From contig NZ_BOMS01000136.1 of the NCBI RefSeq assembly GCF_016862315.1, positions 20,913-84,912 of the forward strand: a stretch of 64,000 bases of DNA, in the 5' to 3' direction. Within the stretch, counting starts at the first letter, position 1. Each line of letters opens with the position of its first letter. A model generated the notes under the pieces. It did not search any database. It had not been told where the DNA came from and saw only the letters and a list, made by a program, of their open reading frames with translations. Source of the stretch: Actinoplanes palleronii (lineage in GTDB: Bacteria > Actinomycetota > Actinomycetes > Mycobacteriales > Micromonosporaceae). Made by a program: the position numbers and the translations under genes. Positions 41,558-49,615 of this stretch are shown piece by piece.

Positions 41558-41583
41558 GGGGTCACCGTAGAGCCGGAACTGTT

Positions 41584-41615
41584 CGGCCGTCGCCGCAGTA
41601 TCGCGACGACGGCCG
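41584..41615 (-). terminator. Terminator of the deacetylase/glycosyltransferase gene
   Basis: CGGCCGTCG / CGACGGCCG, a perfect 9-bp stem four bases beyond the minus-strand stop codon at 41620. Confidence 0.65.
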
Positions 41616-41619
41616 GGGA

Positions 41620-43734
41620 TCACCGGGCGCGGGCGCCGAGCAGGGCGCTCAGGCCCCCGGCCCGCTGCAGTTTCTGCCAGCCGAGGCGGATGCCGCCGAG
41701 CGCCGCGAGGGTCGACTGGATCAGCACCAGATACATCAGCTGGCGATAGACGAACTGCTGGATCGGCACCCGCCAGATCGGCCGCAGCGATTCCGCGTCG
41801 AGCCGGAACGCATAGACCGTGCTGAACACCTGGACGGCCAGCATGGTGAGCCAGGCGAGCACCGTTTCGGCCGGATTCAGGAACAGCAGCCCGTAAATCA
41901 GGAAAACGTCGATGAGCGGCGACAACAACGGCATCAGGGTCTGGAACAACGCGAGATTGAGCAATCCCCGCCGTCCGAAACTGCCCTTCTCCACCACTGC
42001 CCGGCGGTGCTTCCACATCGCCTGCATGGTGCCGTAACTCCACCGGTAGCGCTGCCGCCACAACTGCCCGACGGTGGCCGGCGCCTCGGTCCAGGCCCGC
42101 GCCCGCTCCTCGTAGACCACCCGCCAGCCGGCCCGGACGATCGCCATGGTCAGGTCGGTGTCCTCGGCCAGGGTGTCGTCGCTGAGCCCGTCGACCTGCC
42201 GCAACGCCTCGGTCCGGAACGCGCCCACGGCACCCGGGACGGTCGCCATGCAGCCCATCACGTCCTGCGCGCGCCGGTCGACGCTGAAGCCGACCACGTA
42301 CTCGATGTGCTGCCAGAGCGCGATCATCCCGGTCCGGTTGGCGATCTTCGCGTTGCCGGCGACCGCCCCGATCGCGGGGTCGGCGAACGGCTGGACCAGC
42401 AGGCGTACGGTGTCCGGCTCGAACACCGTGTCGCCGTCCATCATCACCACGACGTCGGTGTCCGCGGCCGCGATGCCGGCGTTCAGGGCGGCCGGCTTGC
42501 CACTGTTGGGCTGGCGGAGCACTGTCACGCCGGGCAGCCCGAGGGACTCGGCGATCTCGGCGGTGCCGTCCGTGGACCCGTCGTCGACCACGATGATCCG
42601 TACCGGATGGGTGCTCGCCACCAGCGAACCGAGAGTGTCGGCGATGCATTCCTTCTCGTTGTAGGCCGGCACGATCACCGTGACCGGCTCGGTGAACACC
42701 GGCCCCCAGCGGTGCCCGGACCTGCCGCGGCGGGCGTGCCGCCGGCCCAGGACCAGCATGAACAGCAACCGCGCCACGGTCAGTACCCCGAAGATCAGCA
42801 GCAGCCCGGAGAACCACACCGACACGTGCGTGGCGATCTGCACCGCGCCGACCAGGCCCAGCCCGAGCGCCTGCTCACCCGCTGTCGCATCCGGGTTGAC
42901 CGTCGCCATCCCGGAGACCGCGGCCACCGTGGTGAACGTGTACCCCTCGGCGAGCAGCGCCGGGATCACCTCGCGCAGCGCGTCGGCGGTCAGCGACCGG
43001 TCCCCGCCGCCGTCGTGGAAGAGCAGCACCGCCCCCGCGCCGTCGTCCGGAGTCACCGCCTCGACGATGTCGTCGACCGTGACGTCTTCCTCCCAGTCCC
43101 GGCTGTCCAGGTCGTTGACCACGGTGAGATAACCCTGCTCACCCATGTCCTGCATGACGGCCCAGCTGTCGTCGTCCAGCGCGGCCACCGTCGACGAGTA
43201 CGGCGGCCGGAAGATCACGCTGGTCACCCCGGCCGCGCCGGCCAGCGCGAGCTGGGTCTCGCGCATCTCGACGGTGCGCCGCCACTCGCTCGCCCCGGAC
43301 AGCTCGGGGTGGGTGTAGGTGTGGATGCCGATCTCGTTGCCCGCCTCGGCGACCTGTCTGACCAGGTCCGGGTACTCGCTGATCTGTGAACCGATCATGA
43401 AGAACGTGCCGGTGACGCCGTATTCGGCGAGCACCTCGAGGATCTCCGGGGTGTACTCGGGGTCGGGCCCGTCGTCGAAGGTGAGCACGATCTGCTTGTC
43501 CGGCACCGACACGCTGGTGGTCGTGGTCCCGTCGGTCGCGATGAGCGGCCCGCCGGTGAGCGCCTCGGCCGGCACCTGCGAGGTCTGCGTGGTGGCCGCG
43601 GTCGCCCCGTCCTGCGTGAATTCACCCTGAACGAGCCCGTTCACCAGAAGAATGCTCGCGAACAAACTGATGAGCACGGCGAAAACGATCCATCGTGGAC
43701 GCGGCCGGTGAATTCTCCTCGGTTCCTTCGGCAC
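41620..43734 (-). CDS. Bifunctional polysaccharide deacetylase / GT2 glycosyltransferase
   Basis: 704 residues. One helix at about 15-34 anchors the protein. A NodB deacetylase domain follows outside (TFDDGPD at 85-91, HTYTHPELSG, RPPYSS, and LFHDGGGDR). Then comes a membrane segment and a family 2 glycosyltransferase (IVPAYNEKECIADTL, VVDDGSTDG, DGDTVFE, EDTDLT, QRYRWSYG) with C-terminal helices. The fusion resembles the PgaB/PgaC pair joined in one chain and could build and trim a surface polysaccharide such as poly-N-acetylglucosamine. GTG 43734 has AGGGA upstream. Confidence 0.92.
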   Translation of the reverse strand: MPKEPRRIHRPRPRWIVFAVLISLFASILLVNGLVQGEFTQDGATAATTQTSQVPAEALTGGPLIATDGTTTTSVSVPDKQIVLTFDDGPDPEYTPEILEVLAEYGVTGTFFMIGSQISEYPDLVRQVAEAGNEIGIHTYTHPELSGASEWRRTVEMRETQLALAGAAGVTSVIFRPPYSSTVAALDDDSWAVMQDMGEQGYLTVVNDLDSRDWEEDVTVDDIVEAVTPDDGAGAVLLFHDGGGDRSLTADALREVIPALLAEGYTFTTVAAVSGMATVNPDATAGEQALGLGLVGAVQIATHVSVWFSGLLLIFGVLTVARLLFMLVLGRRHARRGRSGHRWGPVFTEPVTVIVPAYNEKECIADTLGSLVASTHPVRIIVVDDGSTDGTAEIAESLGLPGVTVLRQPNSGKPAALNAGIAAADTDVVVMMDGDTVFEPDTVRLLVQPFADPAIGAVAGNAKIANRTGMIALWQHIEYVVGFSVDRRAQDVMGCMATVPGAVGAFRTEALRQVDGLSDDTLAEDTDLTMAIVRAGWRVVYEERARAWTEAPATVGQLWRQRYRWSYGTMQAMWKHRRAVVEKGSFGRRGLLNLALFQTLMPLLSPLIDVFLIYGLLFLNPAETVLAWLTMLAVQVFSTVYAFRLDAESLRPIWRVPIQQFVYRQLMYLVLIQSTLAALGGIRLGWQKLQRAGGLSALLGARAR

Positions 43735-43900
43735 AGTTTCCCTTTCGTTTCCGGAACGGCCCGGAATCCCTGGGTGAGGAACCTAGAAATGCAATCTTGG
43801 CGGGCCCTGTGCGCGACCCGGCCCGCTTCTGTGCGAAAAAGTGACAGTGCGTATCCGTGGCGATTACCGAAATGGCGCCGGAATTCTGGGACCATGCGGC

Positions 43901-44440
43901 ATGACTGTCCTTCGCACGGTGGCCACCGCCGATCTCACATCGAGCGATCGTGCCCGTCTGCGCGCCCTGCTCGACGACGCCTTCGCCGGAAACTTCGACG
44001 ACCACGACTGGGAGCACACCCTCGGCGGGTTGCACATCCTGATCTCTGTGGACGGCACCCTGATCGCGCACGGCGCGGTGGTGCAGCGCCGCTTCCTGCA
44101 CCAGGGCCGCTCCTGGCGGTGCGGCTACGTCGAAGCGGTCGCCGTGCACCCGGCCCACCGGCGCCGCGGCTTCGCCACCGCGGTGATGACCGAGGCCGAA
44201 CGCATCATCGACAACGGCTACGCCCTCGGCGCCCTGTCAGCGTCCCGGGCCGGCCGGGCCCTCTATCTGACCCGCGGCTGGCACCTGTGGCCAGGCGGCA
44301 CGGCGGTAGTCACCCCCACCGGCATCCGTCGCACCGAGGAGGACGACGACAGCACCCTGGTCCGCCCCGTCCCCGACGGCACCCCGCTCAACGAGGCCGC
44401 CCTCTTGATCTGCGACTGGCGCGACGGCGACGTCTGGTAA
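43901..44440 (+). CDS. AAC(2')-I-like aminoglycoside acetyltransferase
   Basis: 179 residues, GNAT fold. WEHTLGGLHILI, LIAHGAVVQRRF, RCGYVEAVAVHPAHRRRGFA (acetyl-CoA loop), LGALSASRAGRALYLTRGW and the C-terminal CDWRDGDVW match the chromosomal AAC(2')-I family of mycobacteria and other actinobacteria nearly motif for motif. That family acetylates the 2'-amino group of gentamicin, tobramycin and related drugs, though its natural role may be different. ATG 43901 gives the family start. Whether it confers resistance here cannot be told from sequence. Confidence 0.9.
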   Translation: MTVLRTVATADLTSSDRARLRALLDDAFAGNFDDHDWEHTLGGLHILISVDGTLIAHGAVVQRRFLHQGRSWRCGYVEAVAVHPAHRRRGFATAVMTEAERIIDNGYALGALSASRAGRALYLTRGWHLWPGGTAVVTPTGIRRTEEDDDSTLVRPVPDGTPLNEAALLICDWRDGDVW

Positions 44441-44547
44441 CCCCGCCCTCGCCGCCCTCGCCGGGGCGGCCGGGCCCGCCGGGGCGGCCGAGGGCCGCCG
44501 GCGTGCCGGCCCGCCGTGGTCCAGACCGTGGCCCGGTCCGGGGCCGT

Positions 44548-44600
44548 GGCTGGTCCTCAGGGGTGTGTCAGAGGCCCGGAGGCACCCCTGGGGACCAGCC
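44548..44600. repeat. 53-bp palindromic element D
   Basis: The most symmetric copy: GGCTGGTCC ... GGACCAGCC outer arms and CAGGGGTG / CACCCCTG inner arms. It lies 107 bp after the acetyltransferase stop in the convergent gap. Confidence 0.9.
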
Positions 44601-44669
44601 GGGGCCGTGGCGGCCTGCGTGGTCCGTTTGGCCCGCGGTCCGCTTGGGGTTGCGGGGTCGTTGGGTCCG

Positions 44670-44722
44670 GGCTGGTTGCTAGGGGTGTCTCGGAGGTGCG
44701 GAGGCACCTCTGGGGACCAGCC
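44670..44722. repeat. 53-bp palindromic element E
   Basis: GGCTGGT ... ACCAGCC outer arms, GGGGTG / CACCTC inner arms with one change. It lies immediately beyond the conserved end of the LRV gene, whose reading frame runs through it. Confidence 0.88.
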
Positions 44723-45568
44723 GGGGGAACTCGAGGCGGGGGGCATCTCGGTCACCGGCAGGGCGGGGTTGGCGGCGGCGAAGCCGCGCAGCTCAGGGTC
44801 GTCGAGCAGGGCGACGATCCGGGCCACCGGGAGCTGCCGGGACCGTGCCGCAGCTCGGCGGACCTGCTCGTCCGGATCGGTGAGCAGGTCGTCCAGCAGG
44901 GCCGGACCGGCTTGAGTGCCTGTCGGAGCCCGCGCTGCCCGGGTCGATGTCGATGGCGGACAACTGCTCCTCGGTCAGCACCGGGTGCAGGGAGACCGCG
45001 GTCCGGACCGACGGGTCCGGGTCCGCCCCGAGACGGACCGCTTGGGCCGCGGTCAGCTGCCGACGGCCCGCGAACGCCCGCCGGACAGCGGGCAGCGGAT
45101 GGGCGAGCGGGTCGCGGGTGGCTTCCTCCATCAGCTCACCGATCAGTTCCTCGTCGGTGAGCATCCCCCGTTCGCTCCAGCTCAGATACCGCTCCAGGAT
45201 CCGCGACAACGCGGACTCCGGGCGGGGCAGGTCGCGGACGTTCTGGATCCGTTGCCGGACCAGCGGGTCCGGGTCGTCGTGCAGCCGCAGCCGGATCTCC
45301 GCGGCGATCGATCGGTTGCCGGCGAGAGCGGCGCGCACCCACGGATCGGGGTGCCCGGCCATCGCGGTGACGGCCGTGGCGGACAGTGGCTCGCGCTCGG
45401 CGAGCCCGTCGGCCGCGGCCCCGCCGTGCTCCGCGATGAGCCGGAGCACAGAGGGCCGGGCAACGCGGGATTCACCGCGAGGCCCTCCAGGACGACGTCC
45501 GGCTCCGGCAGGGCCGGCCAGTGGCGTTTCACGTGTGACGAACGGCTCCAGGCCTCACCCACGTGCAT
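44723..45568 (-). pseudogene. LRV/HEAT-like repeat protein with two frameshifts
   Basis: A leucine-rich-repeat-variant protein, read in three frames. It begins at ATG 45568 (MHVGEAWSRSSHVKRHW, then VLEGLAVNPALP). It shifts near 45450 to LRLIAEHGGAAADG and HPDPWVRAALAGNRSI repeats, and shifts again near 44905-44940 to ALLDDLLTDPDEQVRRAA, ending around ANPALPVTEM. The last frame has no stop until 44237 and passes through elements E and D. Each segment is convincing LRV sequence, so either the gene is dead or the assembly has two single-base errors. Function of intact relatives is unknown. Confidence 0.6.
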
Positions 45569-45992
45569 CCGGCCCCCTGACGGATCGACGTGAGTGCCAG
45601 CGTAAGTCGACGAAACTGCTGGTCAAGGTGGCTTTTCGCCCGATCGTCGCGGGTCTGGCGGGTCCGGTAGGCTGGACCTGGCATCCGAAATCCCCCACGG
45701 CGGATCTCAGTCGTGGACGGGGGAGGCTCACGTCGTACCCGGGAAAGAACAAGGACCACCGTCGGCCGCAAGCGATGCGGTTGGTTCGGCGCCGCAGGCG
45801 CGGCGGTCTCAACCCCGATTTTGTACGGAGTGAAAGCGGCCGTTCTCCGCAGCGTCGCCCGGGTCCGGTCCCGGTGCTGCGTGAGCGTGTCGTGGTGATC
45901 ACCCGCAGGTCGCGGGGTGCCCCAGGTTCGTCGGGCGCCGCGACGGCGGGCACAATGGGAGGGTTGTTGCCGTGGGGATGTCAGGAGGAACG
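45569..45992 (+). other. Leader region of cmk, possibly structured
   Basis: A 424-bp gap with no supported gene. TAGGCT at 45668-45673 could be a -10 element, which would give cmk a leader of about 310 nt. Within it CCCCCACG (45696 onward) can pair with a CGTGGACGGGGG-like segment about 16 bases later. I recognise no known riboswitch or RNA family. Short ORFs here (for example 45713-45898) lack ribosome-binding sites. Confidence 0.45.
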
Positions 45993-46673
45993 GTGGCGCT
46001 AGAGGTACGGCCGAAGGAGTGCGTCGTCGCAGTCGACGGCCCGTCCGGCTCGGGCAAGTCCACCGTCTCCCGTCGTCTGGCGACCGCGGTCGACGGCGTG
46101 TATCTGGACACCGGCGCGATGTACCGCGCGGTGACCTGGGCGGTGCTGCAGGCCGGTGTGGATCTGACCGATCCGGACGCCATCGCGAAGATCGCGCTGG
46201 AGACCGAGTTGTCGATCGGCACCGACCCGGCGGCACCGCATTTCGCCGCCAACGGGACGAATGTCGACGAACCCATCCGGGGCGCCGAGGTGACCGGAGC
46301 GGTCTCCGCCGTGGCCGCGGTGCCGGCGGTCCGCAAACACCTGGTCGCGCTGCAGCAGGCGATCATCGCGTCGCAGCCGCGGATCATCGTCGAGGGCCGG
46401 GACATCGCCTCGGTGGTCGCGCCGGACGCTGATCTGAAGGTTTATCTGACCGCCTCGGCCGCCGCCCGCGCCGCGCGGCGCAGCGCCGAGGACGCCACCG
46501 ATGTGGCGGCCACCGAAGCGGACCTGGCGCGCCGCGACAAGCTGGACTCCAGCCGTGCTACCGACCCGCTGCGTCAGGCCTCCGACGCCCTCGAGGTGGA
46601 CACCACCGGAATGGGTATCGACGAGGTCGTGCAGCACCTCCTGAGTCTGCTCGACAGCAAGGTAAGTAAGTGA
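45993..46673 (+). CDS. cmk: Cytidylate kinase
   Basis: About 226 residues. VVAVDGPSGSGKSTVSRRLA is the P-loop, YLDTGAMYRAVTW and IIVEGRDIASVVAPDADLKVYL are CMP-binding and LID-proximal signatures. It phosphorylates CMP and dCMP with ATP. Candidate starts are GTG 45972, ATG 45978 and GTG 45993; GTG 45993 lies just after AGGAGG (45983-45988) and gives the usual N-terminus. The stop overlaps the der start (GTGA). Gene order matches Rv1712-Rv1713. Confidence 0.95.
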   Translation: MALEVRPKECVVAVDGPSGSGKSTVSRRLATAVDGVYLDTGAMYRAVTWAVLQAGVDLTDPDAIAKIALETELSIGTDPAAPHFAANGTNVDEPIRGAEVTGAVSAVAAVPAVRKHLVALQQAIIASQPRIIVEGRDIASVVAPDADLKVYLTASAAARAARRSAEDATDVAATEADLARRDKLDSSRATDPLRQASDALEVDTTGMGIDEVVQHLLSLLDSKVSK

Positions 46674-48109
46674 CTGAATTCCCCGCCGGCCTCGACATCA
46701 ATGATTTCGAGGGCGGGATCGACTACGCCTCTGACTCCTCATCGCCGATCGATGACGAGTCCCATACCGGACCGGTGCCGGTCGTCGCCGTCGTCGGCCG
46801 CCCCAACGTCGGCAAGTCGACGCTGGTCAACCGCATCATCGGCCGCCGCCAGGCGGTCGTCGAGGACGTTCCCGGGGTGACCCGGGACCGGGTGCCCTAC
46901 GACGCGCAGTGGACCGGTCGCCGGTTCACCGTCGTCGACACCGGCGGCTGGGAACCCGACGCCAAGGACCGGGCCGGCGCGATCGCCGCCCAGGCCGAGA
47001 TCGCGGTGCAGACCGCCGACGTGGTGATCTTCGTCGTGGACGTCACGGTCGGCGCCACCGACGTCGACGAGGCCGCGGTGAAGATGCTGCGGCGCAGCCA
47101 CAAGCCGGTCATCCTGATCGCGAACAAGGCCGACAACCAGAACCTCGAGCTCGAGGCGGTGTCGCTGTGGTCGCTCGGCCTCGGCGAGCCGCACCCGATC
47201 TCGGCGCTGCACGGCCGCGGCTCCGGTGACCTGCTCGACGACATCCTCCGCGCGCTGCCGCCCACCCCGCCGATCATCGAGGGCGCCCCGCGTGGCCCGC
47301 GCCGGATCGCGCTGGTCGGCCGGCCCAACGTCGGCAAGTCCAGCCTGCTCAACCGGATGGCCAAGGAGGAGCGCGCGGTCGTCGACTCGGTCGCGGGCAC
47401 CACGGTCGACCCGGTCGACAGCCTGGTCGAGATGGACGGCGAGATCTGGCAGCTGGTCGACACGGCGGGCCTGCGCAAGCGCGTCCACCAGGCGTCCGGC
47501 ACCGAGTACTACGCCGCCCTGCGCACCGCCGGCGCCGTCGAGGCCGCCGAGGTCGCCGTCGTCCTGCTGGACGCCGGCGACGTGATCAGCGAGCAGGACC
47601 AGCGAGTGATCACCCAGGTGATCGAGTCCGGTCGCGCCCTGGTGATCGCCTTCAACAAGTGGGACCTCGTCGACGAGGACCGCCGGTTCTACCTGGACAA
47701 AGAGATCGACCGCGACCTCAAACGAGTGACCTGGGCGATCCGCGTCAACATCTCGGCCAAGACGGGCCGCGCGGTCGACAAGCTCGCGCCGGCCGTCCGC
47801 CGGGCGCTGGCCGGCTGGGAGCAGCGGGTACCGACCGGTGCGCTGAACCAGTGGCTGACCGCGTTGACGCAGGGGACGCCGCACCCGGTTCGGGGTGGGC
47901 GCGCGCCTCGCGTGCTCTTCGCGACCCAGGCCGGGGCTGCTCCGCCGCGGTTCGTGCTGTTCACGACCGGGCCGTTCGACGCGGGGTACCTGCGGTTCAT
48001 CGAGCGCAAACTCCGTGAGGAGTTCGGGTTCGAGGGGACGCCGATCGAGATCTCGGTGAAGCCGAGGAAGAAGACCGGGCCGGGGGGTCGCGGAAAAGCG
48101 CATGGGTGA
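46670..48109 (+). CDS. der: Ribosome-assembly GTPase Der (EngA)
   Basis: 479 residues with two tandem G domains, the hallmark of Der. First: GRPNVGKSTLVNRI, DTGGWEPDAK, NKADN. Second: GRPNVGKSSLLNRM, DTAGLRKR, NKWDL. A KH-like C-terminal domain binds rRNA (IERKLREEFGFEGTPIEI). It is needed for 50S subunit maturation. The N-terminal about 35 residues are an acidic extension common in actinobacteria. GTG 46670 overlaps the cmk stop. The tRNA-Pro gene starts 51 bp after its stop. Confidence 0.97.
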   Translation: MTEFPAGLDINDFEGGIDYASDSSSPIDDESHTGPVPVVAVVGRPNVGKSTLVNRIIGRRQAVVEDVPGVTRDRVPYDAQWTGRRFTVVDTGGWEPDAKDRAGAIAAQAEIAVQTADVVIFVVDVTVGATDVDEAAVKMLRRSHKPVILIANKADNQNLELEAVSLWSLGLGEPHPISALHGRGSGDLLDDILRALPPTPPIIEGAPRGPRRIALVGRPNVGKSSLLNRMAKEERAVVDSVAGTTVDPVDSLVEMDGEIWQLVDTAGLRKRVHQASGTEYYAALRTAGAVEAAEVAVVLLDAGDVISEQDQRVITQVIESGRALVIAFNKWDLVDEDRRFYLDKEIDRDLKRVTWAIRVNISAKTGRAVDKLAPAVRRALAGWEQRVPTGALNQWLTALTQGTPHPVRGGRAPRVLFATQAGAAPPRFVLFTTGPFDAGYLRFIERKLREEFGFEGTPIEISVKPRKKTGPGGRGKAHG

Positions 48110-48160
48110 GGTTGGTAAGCTTTAGGAGATGTCGCGCGGGGCTGAGGTTCCGGGCGGGAT

Positions 48161-48234
<74 letters not shown>

Positions 48235-48322
48235 CAGCGGAGGGGTTTCCACAGGTCAGCGACTTGCGGGAGCCCCTTTTTCGTGTCTGACGACGTCACC
48301 GGGATCGAGCACGCCGCTTGTA

Positions 48323-48338
48323 GACCCCTTGACTCGGC
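48323..48338 (-). promoter_or_regulatory. Recombinase half-site-like motif, inverted copy
   Basis: GACCCCTTGACTCGGC, whose complement is GCCGAGTCAAGGGGTC. It shares GTCAAGGGGTC with the tRNA-Pro anticodon stem (48199-48209) and AGTCAAGG-GTC with 49482-49493 and 50901-50912. It lies 12 bp before the first integrase start. Confidence 0.5.
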
Positions 48339-48350
48339 AGGTGACGAGAG

Positions 48351-49313
48351 ATGCCCCTACTGAAGCTCGACCGACTGTGCGAAGGCCTGGAGAAGGGCGA
48401 CTGGGCCGGCTTCCTGCGCGACTGGGACCGCGCCCTACGGGCCGGGAATCACCCGGAAACGACCCGCTACAACTACCTCCTCGCAGCCGCCCAATTGGGT
48501 AAATATCTGGCGCAGGAATCTCCGGACTACGACGCCCGCGACGCCGCGAAAGACCCGACCCTGGTGACGAAGGGACACGTCGAGTCCTTTCAGTCCTGGA
48601 TGATCGAAACCCGCTCGGCGTCGACCGCGCTGAACAAGCACAAGAGCCTGCAGCAGTTCTTCAAGTACCTCCTCGAGGAAGAGGAGATCGACAAGTCCCC
48701 GATGGCGCGGGTGAAGCAGCCGATCGTTGAGCAGAAGCTCGTCGCGATCATGGGTGACGACGACACGAAGAAGCTGCTCGACTCGACCAAAGGCAAAACG
48801 TTCCTGGCGTTGCGCGACGAAGCGATCATCCGGCTGTACTACAACACCGGCGCCCGTCTGTCCGAGATCGGCAACCTGAAGCTGACCGATCTGGACATGA
48901 ACACCGAGTCGGTGCTGCTGCACGGCAAAGGCGCCAAAGACCGCCGGGTCCGATTCGGTCCGAAGACGTCGCGGGCCATCGCCCGCTATCTACGGGCCCG
49001 CGCCAAGCGGAAAGACGCCGACAAGGTGCCGCAGTTGTGGCTGGCCGAACGAGGCGGGAAACCCCTCGCCCCGAACGGCATCAAAATCATGCTGAAGCGA
49101 CGCGGAGCCACGGCCGGCGTCGAAGGCACGCACGCGCACCGGTGGCGGCACAACTTCGCCCACGAGTGGCACAAGAAGGGCGGCAACACCGGCGACCTGA
49201 TGCTGCTGCTCGGCTGGGCGTCGGAGGACATGCCACGCCGGTACGGGGCGAGCGCGGCCGCGGAGCGGGCACAGGAACTCCAGTCCCAGATGGGCATCGG
49301 CGAGCGCGTCTGA
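48351..49313 (+). CDS. Tyrosine recombinase 1 (XerC/D-like integrase)
   Basis: 320 residues. The N-terminal SAM-like core-binding domain (ETTRYNYLLAAAQLGKYL, STALNKHKSLQQFFKYLLEE) is followed by a catalytic domain with R169 (NTGARLSEI), K193 (HGKGAKDRR), H263 and R266 (HAHRWRHNF), W289 in place of the second His (LLLGWASED) and nucleophile Y298 (RRYGAS). This small integrase type, without an arm-binding domain, is found in actinobacterial islands. ATG 48351 is used; the ribosome-binding site is weak. It is clearly paralogous to the integrase at 50963. Confidence 0.92.
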   Translation: MPLLKLDRLCEGLEKGDWAGFLRDWDRALRAGNHPETTRYNYLLAAAQLGKYLAQESPDYDARDAAKDPTLVTKGHVESFQSWMIETRSASTALNKHKSLQQFFKYLLEEEEIDKSPMARVKQPIVEQKLVAIMGDDDTKKLLDSTKGKTFLALRDEAIIRLYYNTGARLSEIGNLKLTDLDMNTESVLLHGKGAKDRRVRFGPKTSRAIARYLRARAKRKDADKVPQLWLAERGGKPLAPNGIKIMLKRRGATAGVEGTHAHRWRHNFAHEWHKKGGNTGDLMLLLGWASEDMPRRYGASAAAERAQELQSQMGIGERV

Positions 49314-49373
49314 GCCAAGGCCAGTCCCGACAAGAGGCCGGCCGCCTTCGGATCTTCACCAAGGAGAGGGGCG

Positions 49374-49493
49374 GCAACCCCCGGCAACCCCCGACAACCG
49401 GAGACAACTATCGGTGTGGCGGCTCGCTGGCCGAGGATGGAACCACGCACCGCAGGCAGGCCGCTACGTGCACTTTCATCTAGTCAAGGTGTC
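49374..49493 (+). repeat. Recombination-site module, copy 1
   Basis: Four direct 10-bp units from 49374 to 49413 (GCAACCCCCG twice, then ACAACCGGAG and ACAACTATCG) are followed 69 bp later by AGTCAAGGTGTC (49482-49493). A second, similar module at 50807-50912 is in the same orientation. The gene-free gap 49314-49615 holds nothing else recognisable. Confidence 0.65.
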
Positions 49494-49615
49494 CACGATC
49501 GAGGCACGCCGGCAGCGAGAGCGCGGCTGGGTAACCCGTACAGGATTGCCAGCCGCGCTCTCGGAGGGTTCGTCCGGCGCACGTCTGCGGCCGACAACGG
49601 GGGAGGGGAGGCGCC

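Noticed and set aside
40664..42817. 717-residue minus-strand glycosyltransferase-EamA fusion
   Set aside because: The upstream part is an off-frame reading of the deacetylase/glycosyltransferase gene; EamA has its own start at 41557 with a -10 element.
45713..45898. 61-codon ORF upstream of cmk
   Set aside because: No ribosome-binding site, arginine-rich off-frame style, and no recognisable product.
49374..49413. Replication iterons of an integrated plasmid
   Set aside because: Units are only 10 bp, few in number, and no replication initiator gene is nearby; recombinase accessory sites fit the context better.
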